DNA of 43,294 nt from Verrucomicrobiales bacterium (GCA_021648365.1 JAKISY010000030.1:1-43294); one strand, 5' to 3'. Positions 15,684-24,453 are shown, counted from the first letter of the stretch. Program-made: numbers and translations. Notes: generated from the sequence alone by a model not told the origin.

Positions 15684-17234
15684 GTGACTTTACTAGAAGC
15701 TATCATCGCTGTTCCCATCGTTGCCGCCATCGCAATTGCGTTTGGCTCGCCGACGCGTCCGACAGCTGTGGCGGCAGCAGCGATCAATTTGATTTTGATC
15801 CTGTTTGCCTTCGGTCAGTATGATTTGGTTCACCAAGAAGGGGCTTATCAATTGACCGCTTCACACCCGATCATCACCGTGCCAGATCTTGCGAATCCAG
15901 GTGCGGAGGCTACTTTGTTTGGGCTTTCTACGGGAGTGGATGGGATTAGCTTGGTGTTGTTATTGCTCACGGGCATAGTGACGCTGGCTGCGGTGTGGGT
16001 CAGTCCAGCGGAGGATCAGATCAAGGGCAATAAGCGTTTGTATTATCTGTCGTCTTTGTTGATTTCGGCAGGGGCTCTGGGGGCGTTTTGTTCGACCGAC
16101 TTGTTTTTCTTTTTCGCTTTCCACGAGTTGGCTTTGATTCCGACTTTCCTGATGATCGGCATTTTTGGCAGCGGTCCGAATCGGGTGCGAGTGGCGTGGA
16201 AGATGACGATTTATCTAGGAGTGGGTAGCATGATTTTGCTGGCGGGTTTGGTGGCATTGTTTGTTGCTCTGGGTGGTCAGAGCTTGCAGTTTGTCGATAT
16301 GCAGGCTTGGGCGGATGCGCCTGCGGCGATTGCGAGTTCCTCTTTGGAGAATGGTATTTTCTTAACCTTGCTGATTGGTTTTGGTATTTTGGTTTCGCTT
16401 TTTCCTTTTCATACTTGGGCGCCGGAGGCTTACGCGACGGCTCCGACACCGACGGCGATGTTGCATGCGGGGGTGTTGAAAAAGTTTGGTCTTTACGGTC
16501 TGATTCGCATAGCGATTCCGATGCTGCCGAATGGCGCGGCGCACTGGCAGACGCTGGTGCTGGTGCTGTTGGTGGGGAACATCCTCTACGTCGGTTATGT
16601 GACCATCGCTCAGAAGCGTTTTGATCTGATGCTGGGTAATTCTTCGGTGATGCACATGGGTTATGCTTTTCTCGGTATCGCTTCGATGACCGTGATTGGT
16701 GTGCAAGGTGCGGTATTGCTGATGTTTGCTCACGGAATTTCGATTGCACTGTTGTTTGCGCTCAACGGTCACTTGCGTAAGCGTTTTGGCACGCTGGAGT
16801 TTGACCGCATTGGAGGCGGACTGGGCAAGCTGTTACCAACGCTGGGTTTGTTATTTGGTTTTGCGATCATGGCTGGCATCGGTTTGCCAGGTTTTGCCAA
16901 CTTCGCAGCCGAGGTGATGATCTTCTTTGGTGGTTTTGCAGGTTTGTTTGCTCAGGAAAAAGACTTTGTGCTCGGGCCGGTGCAGATTGCTACGATGTGC
17001 GCCATCTGGGGCGTGGTGATTTCAGCGGTGTATGGCTTGCGAGCCTATCGTAATTTGTTCATGGGCCCGCTGCCTGATTCGACTAAAGATCGCAAGTTGG
17101 CGGATTTGACTCTTGCAGAGCAGCTGCCGCTGATTTTGTTGATTGTGACTTTATTGGTGATCGGTTTTGCTCCTGGCTTGCTGATCAAGTATCTCATCCC
17201 TAGCATTGAAAACATTTCCCACTTAGCTGGATAA
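15684..17234 (+). CDS. nuoM: NADH-quinone oxidoreductase subunit M (antiporter-like)
   Basis: The 516-residue middle pump subunit. It starts at GTG 15684 after a 46-base gap, with no better in-frame ATG nearby. E148 (FAFHELALIP, TM5), K267 (AGVLKKFGLYG, TM8) and the TM12 glutamate (NFAAEVMIFFGG) match conserved charges. In TM7 the string GFGILVSLFPFHTWAPEAY aligns with the E. coli region containing K234. The lysine position, seven residues before the His of P-F-H, is occupied here by L236 and no nearby Lys replaces it. This may be a lineage trait. Subunit identity is clear from the overall match and gene order. Confidence 0.94.
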   Translation: MTLLEAIIAVPIVAAIAIAFGSPTRPTAVAAAAINLILILFAFGQYDLVHQEGAYQLTASHPIITVPDLANPGAEATLFGLSTGVDGISLVLLLLTGIVTLAAVWVSPAEDQIKGNKRLYYLSSLLISAGALGAFCSTDLFFFFAFHELALIPTFLMIGIFGSGPNRVRVAWKMTIYLGVGSMILLAGLVALFVALGGQSLQFVDMQAWADAPAAIASSSLENGIFLTLLIGFGILVSLFPFHTWAPEAYATAPTPTAMLHAGVLKKFGLYGLIRIAIPMLPNGAAHWQTLVLVLLVGNILYVGYVTIAQKRFDLMLGNSSVMHMGYAFLGIASMTVIGVQGAVLLMFAHGISIALLFALNGHLRKRFGTLEFDRIGGGLGKLLPTLGLLFGFAIMAGIGLPGFANFAAEVMIFFGGFAGLFAQEKDFVLGPVQIATMCAIWGVVISAVYGLRAYRNLFMGPLPDSTKDRKLADLTLAEQLPLILLIVTLLVIGFAPGLLIKYLIPSIENISHLAG

Positions 17235-17239
17235 AACAA

Positions 17240-18730
17240 ATGCCTGCTTATTATTTGGAAATCATCGTAGTTGTTTTGGGTTTGACCGTATTGATGGTCG
17301 AAACCTTCGTTCCCTTGCGTGACAAACGCTCGCTGGCTTGGTTGGCGATCCTTGGTTTGTTAGGGGTGCTGGTGCTGAACTTTACTGCAGTGGATGGCAG
17401 TGGAGGTGATACGCCATTTTGGGATTTTTATACCGCCGATGTTTTGGCTTTGTGGTTCAAGGGCATCGCTTTGTTGACGACCATTTTGGTGATCTTGATG
17501 TCGGTGGATTTCAGCAAGGTGCTGAGTCAGGGCATCGCTCCGGATGCGGATGCTGATGAGAGCGCCAAGGGCAAACAAGTGGCGCTGGGTGAGTTTTTTG
17601 CGCTGCCGATTTTCATCTGTGCAGGGCTGATGTGGATGGCTTCGGCGAATCATCTGGTGAGCATCTTTGTAGCACTGGAGACGGTGACGATTGGATTTTA
17701 CGTGATGGTGGCGTTCATGCGTCGCAATGTGGGTTCGCTGGAAGCTGGGGTCAAATACCTCATCCTCGGTGCGCTTTCGACTGGCTTTTTGGTTTACGGC
17801 TTTGCTTGGTTATTTGGAGTGACAGGGTCGATGGAGTTGCCGGCGATCGCGGAGGCTTTGAATGCTCCAGATCTTCAAACAACAGCGGCTTTGTTCGCTT
17901 TTGCTTTGATCTTGATTGCGCTGTGTTTCAAAGTCGGTGCGGTGCCATTTCAACTGTGGATACCAGATGTGTATCAAGGCGCGCCGATGCCAGTGACCGC
18001 TTTTCTTTCGGTGGGCTCGAAGGCTGCGGGTTTTGTGATTTTACTAAGACTGGTGGAGCCGTTCATGGCTAGTACGGTTTTGCATGATAAGGTGACCTTG
18101 GCACTGGTGATCATCGCGGGCGCGACCATCATTTATGGAAACTTGGCAGCTATGCCGCAGAGCAACTTCAAACGTTTGCTGGCGTATTCGAGTGTTTCGC
18201 ACGCGGGATTTTTACTGATGGCGGTGGCGAGTGCTCCTACGCAGGTAGTTGCCGTCAGTCCAGTTGCTGCGGTAGCCTATTATCTGGCGGCTTATTTGAT
18301 GATGACGATGCTGGCATTTTTGATCATGAATTTGGTCAGAGTGCAGCGCGGCGGTGAGAATTTAGATGATTATAAAGGCTTGGCAAGAACATCGCCCTTT
18401 TTGGCTTTTGCGATGTTGGTAGCGATGGCGTCGCTGGCGGGGGTGCCATTGACTGCGGGTTTTGTGGGTAAGTTTTTCGTCTTCGTATTAGCTTTGCAGG
18501 CTGGGCATTATTATTTGGTGGGTGCAGCGGTGATCGGTGCAGCAGCGGGATTTTATTATTATCTGAAAGTAGTGAAGGCGATGTATTGGGATGCTCCAGC
18601 AGAGGCGGGTGAACCCGCAGCGGCGGCGATCACGGTGACGTGGCCGACTCGTGCGGCGATCATTCTGTTGTTGCTAGCGATCTTTTATTTTGGAGTGAAT
18701 CCAAAATGCTTGTTGAGTCTTTTCTCCTAG
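17240..18730 (+). CDS. nuoN: NADH-quinone oxidoreductase subunit N (antiporter-like)
   Basis: The 496-residue proximal antiporter-like subunit, last of the second nuo block and five bases after nuoM. Recognisable elements are the TM5 region FVALETVTIGFYVMVAF, the TM7 lysine in LCFKVGAVPFQLWIPDVYQGAP, the TM8 lysine in SVGSKAAGF and the TM12 lysine in TAGFVGKFFVF. A cytoplasmic loop near residues 95-115 is rich in charged residues (DADADESAKGKQ). The stop is followed by repeat DNA, with no obvious terminator hairpin. Confidence 0.95.
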   Translation: MPAYYLEIIVVVLGLTVLMVETFVPLRDKRSLAWLAILGLLGVLVLNFTAVDGSGGDTPFWDFYTADVLALWFKGIALLTTILVILMSVDFSKVLSQGIAPDADADESAKGKQVALGEFFALPIFICAGLMWMASANHLVSIFVALETVTIGFYVMVAFMRRNVGSLEAGVKYLILGALSTGFLVYGFAWLFGVTGSMELPAIAEALNAPDLQTTAALFAFALILIALCFKVGAVPFQLWIPDVYQGAPMPVTAFLSVGSKAAGFVILLRLVEPFMASTVLHDKVTLALVIIAGATIIYGNLAAMPQSNFKRLLAYSSVSHAGFLLMAVASAPTQVVAVSPVAAVAYYLAAYLMMTMLAFLIMNLVRVQRGGENLDDYKGLARTSPFLAFAMLVAMASLAGVPLTAGFVGKFFVFVLALQAGHYYLVGAAVIGAAAGFYYYLKVVKAMYWDAPAEAGEPAAAAITVTWPTRAAIILLLLAIFYFGVNPKCLLSLFS

Positions 18731-19285
18731 TGGAATTGGCTTGGGGGAAAAGAGGTTTTACCACGGAAAAGCACGGAAAGACACGGAAGGGGAGAGGGGT
18801 TTTTAACTGTGGAAAAACCAGGTAGTGAGATGGATTGTCGAGAAGGGTCATGTCTAGCGTCACTTGACGTGGTTCTTACGATAGTTGCGCAAGCAATCGC
18901 ATCGAGTTATCGACATCCTCACTGAAATGATGCATGCGCCTGAATCTTTAGGAAAAAAGCTTACACGCTCTCAATGAGACCTGAATAGTTACAAGATCTT
19001 CTTCATGATCTTCCTGCGGTTGCCTCCGGCTGTCTACGCTACGCTACGGCTCATGGTGATGGAAGTTTCAGCAGATGTTAATATTTTCTTTCCATGCAGT
19101 TGTCCGGTGATATTGCAGTGAATGACTCGCTTGGTGCGACTGATGATTTGGTGTTCGCCTTCGGTAGGATTCAACTTTTCGCGGTTCCATTTCTCATCGC
19201 TGCGAAAAAAATAGAAAAGTTGTAATCAGGTATTGCTTGATAAGCTTTCGTTTGGTACGCTTGGGCTTCTAAATAGAAATTTTGC
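18731..19285. repeat. Gene-free 555-bp gap with dispersed repeats
   Basis: At 18756-18796 lies a variant ACCACGGAAAAGCACGG-AAAGACACGGAAG element. At 19019-19053 lies GGTTGCCTCCGGCTGTCT...CTACGGCTC, shared with 9386-9420. The rest (18797-19018 and 19054-19285) shows no open reading frame of note, no tRNA and no clear terminator. It presumably includes the promoter of the gene at 19286, but I cannot point to one with confidence. Confidence 0.6.
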
Positions 19286-19972
19286 ATGGCGGAAAAGAAA
19301 AAAAATGGCTGTTTGAGTTGCCTAGTGACTTTGTTTTTACTAGGATTGATCGCAACAATGTTATTGGGCGGAATTGGTGTGGTGGCTTATATGAATCGCG
19401 AAACGATTGCTGATAAGTTTGATATCACTATTCCGACGGTAGAGGAGGCGCAGAAGGAATTCGAGAAGGCTCTGAAAAATGCTGAATCGGGCAAGGGGTT
19501 TTCTGGTAACGCGGGGAAAATGCAGCAAGTGGATGCCGCTAAGTTGGCTGAGGAGTTGAAGCGGGATGATATGTTGGTTTTGGTGAGCTATTCTGCGGAT
19601 TGGTTCGAACCTTGTCGCCAGATGCGTCCTGAGTTGGAGCGCTTGGCTTGGAAATATGGTGATAAGGTGTCGGTGGTAGATGTCCAGGTCGACGAAGAAC
19701 AAGCTTTGGTGAAAAAGCAGAAAATCGAAATCATTCCACACTACAGGCTGATGTATATGGGCAAAGAATTAGCAAGTGCGGAGGGGCATGTGTCGTTTTC
19801 GGTATTAGAGTCGATGGTGAATCAGTTTGAATCTGTTTTAGAGGGTAGTAAGAGCAGGGCATTGGTGATGCCAGATGGCGGGGTGATTGAGCCCGGCGGT
19901 AGAAAGTGGGTGCCTGAGGGCTTTTCCAAAACCATGACTACGGGTGAGAGTAGAAAGGATGCCAAGAAATGA
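19286..19972 (+). CDS. Membrane-anchored thioredoxin-fold protein with a single redox cysteine
   Basis: The 228-residue protein has a basic N terminus and one membrane span (about 11-36), a charged helical linker (about 50-95) and a thioredoxin-like domain (about 95-185). The active-site region reads ADWFEPCRQMRPELERLA. The usual W-C-G-P-C is W106-F-E-P-C110, so the nucleophilic first cysteine is missing and only the resolving-position cysteine remains. The cis-proline is present (IIP151). A classic disulphide reductase is therefore unlikely; a monothiol, chaperone-like or binding role is possible. The tail is basic and disordered. Its last four bases (ATGA) overlap the start of the next gene, so the two are co-translated. 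Confidence 0.75.
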   Translation: MAEKKKNGCLSCLVTLFLLGLIATMLLGGIGVVAYMNRETIADKFDITIPTVEEAQKEFEKALKNAESGKGFSGNAGKMQQVDAAKLAEELKRDDMLVLVSYSADWFEPCRQMRPELERLAWKYGDKVSVVDVQVDEEQALVKKQKIEIIPHYRLMYMGKELASAEGHVSFSVLESMVNQFESVLEGSKSRALVMPDGGVIEPGGRKWVPEGFSKTMTTGESRKDAKK

Positions 19973-22026
19973 GTGACCAAGTGAAAGTCAGCACGCCCTG
20001 GGGCAAGGGGGATTCCTCAGAGAAGGATGGCAGTGATGTGAGCAATAAGGATAACCTTATTCAAGTGCCGTGTCCTTATTGTGGGCAGGCGCTGGCTCTT
20101 GGGAGAGAATTTTTGGGTGGACATTGTCTGTGCTCAGTGTGTGATGGTCTGATGCTGGTCAGTTTGAAAAAGGCTTATGGCGGCAAAATGGCAGTGGTGG
20201 CAGAGAAGGTGGATAAGATAACTGGAGAAAAAATATCCGAATCTTCTTCGAGCTCTTCACCGGAAATGGGGGGGGCTGCGATGGAGGAAGACTGGGAAAA
20301 TACTCGCCCTGTAAAAATATGGGCAGGATCGGCGGAGGCTAAAAATGAGTTGGTGGATGATGACATGGATCTCGGTGCGACCATGCCGATACCGGGAGTG
20401 GCAGCGGGCGAGGATGAGATGGATTTAGAGGCGACGATGCCGATACCTACGGTTAGTAAAAAGGATAGTGTGCCTCGGGGCTTGGGGGCCACGATGCCAG
20501 TACCGACGGTTGGCAAAGGGGGGCAAGGTGGTGGAGATGATGACTGGGATGCAACGGCGCCGTCTTGGCAGCAGCCTGCCGCACCCAAAGCGGCTGAGGG
20601 TAGCGCTGGGGCGTGGCCTAAAGCGAACACGGCTAAGCAGGGGGTGAAGTTGGCTCCTCCGGGGGGAGGATCAGCGAGGGTGTCCGCAAAAGCACCCCCT
20701 CCGACGTCGGGTGCGGTTCCGACGATCACGACACCCCCCGTCAAACCACCTGTTACTTCAGGTTCCGTGCCGACCTTAGATGCTGAGCAAATGGAGGCTA
20801 GACAGGAAGCTGAGAAGGAGGCACCGCCTGCATGGCAACCTCCTGGATTGACGAGCCCGATCGGTGCTGAGTCCACTGCGTCAGTCAAGGAGAAAAAACC
20901 CTCCAAAGCGGAAAAAAAGAAGGCTGTGGCTGAGGAGAAAAAGAAGGGTGATCCTTTTGGTAATAAATCGTCTTCGGCGGTTGCGAAGAAAAAAGTTAAA
21001 ATCACCAGAAAGCGGAAAGGCCGCAAGGTGCTGATTTTTGTGATGTTGGTCTTTTTGTTGCTGATAGCAGCGGCGGGGTTATTTTTTGTGGCACCGAGTA
21101 TTTTTCCGGGAGGTCAGGAGGCGAGAGCGCTGGTGGATGGGAAGCTCGATGAATTTAGGGGGAAGATTGAGGAATACCTAGCTGAACGAGCCTCGAGTGA
21201 CGGATCTTCTCAGGAGGGAGGAAGAGGAGCTACGATCAATTTGGCACCAGGTGACGTGGCGGACGGGCAGGCCTCTCCCGCAGCCTCAGCAGGGGCTGCA
21301 TCGGCAACTGATGCTGCGCCGGCCCCGGTGCATACGAGGGAGAGCGATGCTGCTTTACAGAAGATATTGAGTCAAGAAGGGGAGAGCGTGATTCGACGAT
21401 TTTATGGAGCATCGACGGTGGATGAGAAATTGGCTTTTGTGGCAGCCCCAGATGAGGCTAGCGCTGATATGAAGCGGTATTTTGTCAATAAACCCGAACT
21501 GACTACGGTGCGTTCGGTGATGTTTAGGGGGGCTACAAGGGATTCGGAAACGGGCTATTACTATGGTGTTTTTGACGTGCGTGAAAATGAGAACGATTCG
21601 CCGCATCGTTGGTGTGTGGTGGACCCGGGCACGGGCCTGTATCAGGTGGATTGGATTCTTTATCGTCAGATCGCAGCTTCGGGATTGAGTAGTTTTCTAC
21701 GAACTCCTGCTGAGGCTGGGGTGAAAAAAACTTTCCACATGTTAGTGAAGTTGCAGGGGGGCGTTGCTGCCGAAGAGAATCCTTGGTATGACGATGTGGT
21801 TGAGGTGGGTTTGCAGGTGCCGATGATCAGTTCTCCTTGGTATGAGGTGAAGATGAAGAAGGCGCTGGCTGGCAGTTCAGGCTTAACGACTAAATTGGCG
21901 AGCAAGCGTATGACGATGGCAGTGGTTGAGATCGAGTGGCTAGCGAGCGAAAAGAATCCAGGTAAGCGCTACCCTGCTATCGTGGCGATCAAGCGATGGG
22001 GGGCTTGGGCTCGTGATAATTTCTGA
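19969..22026 (+). CDS. Zinc-ribbon membrane protein with repeated T-x-P-I/V motifs, unknown function
   Basis: A 685-residue protein. An N-terminal zinc ribbon (C35-P-Y-C38 and C55-S-V-C58) is followed by a long low-complexity segment. There, acidic T-x-P-[IV] motifs repeat: ENTRPV (about 110-115), DLGATMPIP (134-142), DLEATMPIP (152-160), GLGATMPVP (171-179) and DWDATAPS (about 192-199). A Pro/Ala-rich then Lys-rich stretch leads to one membrane span (about 353-375). The region after it has an Ala-rich linker and a folded C-terminal domain of about 230 residues (residues 455-685), presumably outside the cytoplasm. It overlaps the thioredoxin-like gene by four bases. I do not recognise the C-terminal domain. 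The T-x-x-I/V repeats resemble phosphothreonine motifs read by FHA domains, but this is speculative. Confidence 0.7.
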   Translation: MSDQVKVSTPWGKGDSSEKDGSDVSNKDNLIQVPCPYCGQALALGREFLGGHCLCSVCDGLMLVSLKKAYGGKMAVVAEKVDKITGEKISESSSSSSPEMGGAAMEEDWENTRPVKIWAGSAEAKNELVDDDMDLGATMPIPGVAAGEDEMDLEATMPIPTVSKKDSVPRGLGATMPVPTVGKGGQGGGDDDWDATAPSWQQPAAPKAAEGSAGAWPKANTAKQGVKLAPPGGGSARVSAKAPPPTSGAVPTITTPPVKPPVTSGSVPTLDAEQMEARQEAEKEAPPAWQPPGLTSPIGAESTASVKEKKPSKAEKKKAVAEEKKKGDPFGNKSSSAVAKKKVKITRKRKGRKVLIFVMLVFLLLIAAAGLFFVAPSIFPGGQEARALVDGKLDEFRGKIEEYLAERASSDGSSQEGGRGATINLAPGDVADGQASPAASAGAASATDAAPAPVHTRESDAALQKILSQEGESVIRRFYGASTVDEKLAFVAAPDEASADMKRYFVNKPELTTVRSVMFRGATRDSETGYYYGVFDVRENENDSPHRWCVVDPGTGLYQVDWILYRQIAASGLSSFLRTPAEAGVKKTFHMLVKLQGGVAAEENPWYDDVVEVGLQVPMISSPWYEVKMKKALAGSSGLTTKLASKRMTMAVVEIEWLASEKNPGKRYPAIVAIKRWGAWARDNF

Positions 22027-22048
22027 GCGAGTGTTTTGATTGCTGCTA

Positions 22049-22066
22049 GGCTTCAGCCTTGAAGCC
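22049..22066. terminator. Hairpin after the zinc-ribbon gene, possible weak terminator
   Basis: GGCTTCA-GCCT-TGAAGCC, a perfect 7-bp stem with a 4-base loop, 20 bases after the stop codon. No T-run follows (AAACAAAACCC), so intrinsic termination would be weak. It could instead be a 3' stabiliser. Confidence 0.4.
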
Positions 22067-22113
22067 AAACAAAACCCTTTGCAGGCTTAATCCATAACAT
22101 TGCACTGATTGCT

Positions 22114-22713
22114 TTGAAGCGTATATTTGATTTTTCCTTGTCCCTTGTGGGGTTGATGCTACTCGCGCCGTTGTTGTTAGCAGTCGCGGTATTGATCAAG
22201 GTGAGCGATGGCGGCAAGGTTTTGTTCTCTCAGCTCAGGGTGGGACAACATGGGAGCCGTTTCAGTATTTATAAATTCAGAACGATGGCTGAAGGCGAGG
22301 TGGATGGTGGCCGCTTGTTCACGATCGAGGGCGATCCACGGATCACGGCTTTAGGGCGAATTTTGAGACGTAGTAAAATCGACGAGTTGCCTCAGTTGTG
22401 GAATGTGCTCAAGGGGGAGATGTCTTTAGTCGGTCCACGGCCAGAGGTGCCGTGGTATGTGGAGCTGTATGATGAACGGCAGAGGGAGGTATTGCAGTAT
22501 CGGCCAGGCATTACAGGCTTGGCTACATTGCAGTTTAGGAACGAGGAGCGCTTGCTTGCTGGGGTGGAAGATCCTGAAAAGGTGTATATCGAAGAGGTGA
22601 TTCCTCGCAAGATTGAATTGAATCTTGAGTATGCGCAAAAGGCTACACTGTGGCGGGATTTGATCTTGATCGTGCGCACAATTTTTTGTCTATTTGACAG
22701 AGGTGCTTCATGA
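22114..22713 (+). CDS. Bacterial sugar transferase (polyprenyl-phosphate sugar-1-phosphate transferase, short form)
   Basis: The 199-residue product matches the catalytic domain of monotopic phosphoglycosyl transferases (WcaJ C-terminal, PglC type). These move a sugar phosphate from UDP-sugar to undecaprenyl phosphate, the first step in making a surface polysaccharide or glycan. One N-terminal hydrophobic segment (8-30) is followed by FRTM (55-58), the catalytic-region SKIDELPQLWNVLKGEMSLVGPRPE (about 87-111) and the closing RPGITGLATLQ (130-140). The start is TTG 22114: translation there gives MKRIFDFSLS, the standard family beginning, and no ATG fits. No other glycan genes adjoin. A small hairpin CGCACC/GGTGCG follows at 22740-22756. 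Confidence 0.88.
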   Translation: MKRIFDFSLSLVGLMLLAPLLLAVAVLIKVSDGGKVLFSQLRVGQHGSRFSIYKFRTMAEGEVDGGRLFTIEGDPRITALGRILRRSKIDELPQLWNVLKGEMSLVGPRPEVPWYVELYDERQREVLQYRPGITGLATLQFRNEERLLAGVEDPEKVYIEEVIPRKIELNLEYAQKATLWRDLILIVRTIFCLFDRGAS

Positions 22714-22793
22714 GGGAGGAGAAGGCTCTGGCGGATTTTCGCACCGTCTAGGTGCGTCTAATGAAACTAAATGAAAATATCTGGTAATAAATT

Positions 22794-22821
22794 TTGACAG
22801 TAAATTTGAATCGCGTAAATT
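22794..22821 (+). promoter_or_regulatory. Promoter candidate for trnT-tuf
   Basis: A perfect -35 TTGACA (22794-22799) followed after 16 bases by TAAATT (22816-22821). Transcription would start near 22828, about 150 bases before the tRNA. The rest of the 22714-22977 spacer has no gene. This is the most promoter-like site in front of the gene-expression cluster. Confidence 0.5.
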
Positions 22822-22977
22822 GCGCGGCGATTTTGACTCTTCTGAGAGACTGGTAGGCCTTGAGAATTCCTTGAAATAGTAGGAGTTAAGGGGGTTCCAG
22901 CCTCTTTTGAGATCAGAGCGGGGGTTTTAGAAAGTGGGCGTCAAAAATAGTTTTGCTGCCTGCGAGAAAAAATTCAG

Positions 22978-23052
<75 letters not shown>

Positions 23053-23145
23053 GAGTATAAAAGGGTCGGAAAAGTAAGATAGAATCGAGTAACAAGTGAC
23101 TGTTGAAACAGTCGAAATAATTTCACAACCTGAAACTGAGAAACC

Positions 23146-24330
23146 ATGGCTAAAGAAGCATTCGAAAGAAATAAAGACCACGTCAACATCGGGACCATTG
23201 GTCACGTTGATCACGGTAAAACCACATTGACAGCTGCAATCACCAACACTCTTGCTGAGTTGGGTCTTGCTGAGAAGAAAGATTACAAGGAGATCGACTC
23301 CGCTCCGGAAGAGAGAGAGCGTGGTATCACGATTTCTACGGCACACGTTGAGTATGAGACTGAAAAACGTCACTACGCTCACGTTGATTGTCCTGGTCAC
23401 GCTGACTATGTTAAAAACATGATCACTGGTGCGGCGCAAATGGACGGCGGTATCTTGGTGGTATCTGCTGCTGATGGCCCAATGCCTCAGACTCGTGAGC
23501 ACATCTTGCTTGCACGTCAGGTGGGTGTCCCCGCTTTGGTGGTTTACATGAACAAAGTTGACCAAGTGGACGACGACGAGTTGTTGGACTTGGTGGAAAT
23601 GGAGATCCGCGATCTTTTGTCCAAGTATGAATATCCCGGCGACGACATCCCAATCGTGCGCGGAAGTGCTTTGAAGGCTCTCGAAGGAGATGAGGGGCAC
23701 AAAGAAAGCATCATGAAACTGATGGCGGCTGTAGATGAATACATCCCAATGCCTGAGCGTCCAATAGATCAAGATTTCTTGCTTCCTGTGGAAGACGTGT
23801 TCTCGATCGAGGGACGTGGAACGGTGGCTACTGGTCGTGTGGAGCGTGGTATCGTTCACAAGATGGAAGAGGTGGAAATCGTGGGTATCCGCGACACCAC
23901 TAAAACTACGGTGACTGACATCGAAATGTTCCGTAAATTGCTCGACGAAGGTCGTGCAGGAGACAACGTTGGTTTGTTACTTCGTGGAACGAAAAAAGAA
24001 GAAATCGAGCGTGGACAAGTGATCGCCAAACCTGGCACCATCACTCCGCACAAAAAATTCAGTGCTGAGGTTTACATCTTGAGCAAAGATGAAGGTGGAC
24101 GTCACACTCCTTTCTTCGCTAACTATCGTCCACAGTTTTACTTCCGCACGACGGACGTGACGGGCATGGTGAACTTGCCAGAAGGTGTGGAAATGGTGAT
24201 GCCTGGTGACAATGTCACGATCGAGGCAGAGCTGATCAACCCGATTGCTATGGAAAAACACATGCGTTTCGCTATCCGTGAAGGTGGCCGGACCGTGGGT
24301 GCTGGTCGCGTAGCTGATCTGCTTGATTAA
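23146..24330 (+). CDS. tuf: Elongation factor Tu
   Basis: The 394-residue GTPase carries aminoacyl-tRNA to the ribosome. G motifs are G1 GHVDHGKT (19-26), G3 DCPGHADYV (81-89) and G4 NKVD (136-139), followed by domains 2 and 3, with the usual length and C terminus (GAGRVADLLD). The ATG at 23146 (MAKEAFERNK) lies 93 bases after trnT. That leader contains a GACTGT-TGAA-ACAGTC hairpin (23098-23113). No strong Shine-Dalgarno is seen. Hairpins and a T-rich end follow the gene. Whether a second tuf copy exists elsewhere cannot be judged. Confidence 0.98.
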   Translation: MAKEAFERNKDHVNIGTIGHVDHGKTTLTAAITNTLAELGLAEKKDYKEIDSAPEERERGITISTAHVEYETEKRHYAHVDCPGHADYVKNMITGAAQMDGGILVVSAADGPMPQTREHILLARQVGVPALVVYMNKVDQVDDDELLDLVEMEIRDLLSKYEYPGDDIPIVRGSALKALEGDEGHKESIMKLMAAVDEYIPMPERPIDQDFLLPVEDVFSIEGRGTVATGRVERGIVHKMEEVEIVGIRDTTKTTVTDIEMFRKLLDEGRAGDNVGLLLRGTKKEEIERGQVIAKPGTITPHKKFSAEVYILSKDEGGRHTPFFANYRPQFYFRTTDVTGMVNLPEGVEMVMPGDNVTIEAELINPIAMEKHMRFAIREGGRTVGAGRVADLLD

Positions 24331-24361
24331 TAAACGAATAGAGTGCTTTTCTCTGACTAGA

Positions 24362-24453
24362 CTTTTCTCTACTTCATGGTAGAGGAAAGCCGAAGCAGAG
24401 GATAAGTCATTTCAGAGGCCCTTCCCGTCGCTAGATGGGTCAGGGGCTTTGTT
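24362..24453 (+). terminator. Two hairpins after tuf; the second terminator-like
   Basis: The first stem is CTTTTCTCTAC/GTAGAGGAAAG (24362-24372 with 24379-24389), 11 pairs with one G-T. The second is GCCCTT...AGGGGC enclosing CCCGTC-GCTA-GATGGG (24418-24447), followed by TTTGTT (24448-24453), which fits a Rho-independent terminator or attenuator between tuf and trnW-secE. Confidence 0.55.

Noticed and set aside
20175..21026. Minus-strand ORF of 283 codons opposite the zinc-ribbon gene
   Set aside because: It mirrors the low-complexity Pro/Ala/Lys-rich segment of the real gene; composition, not selection, keeps it open.
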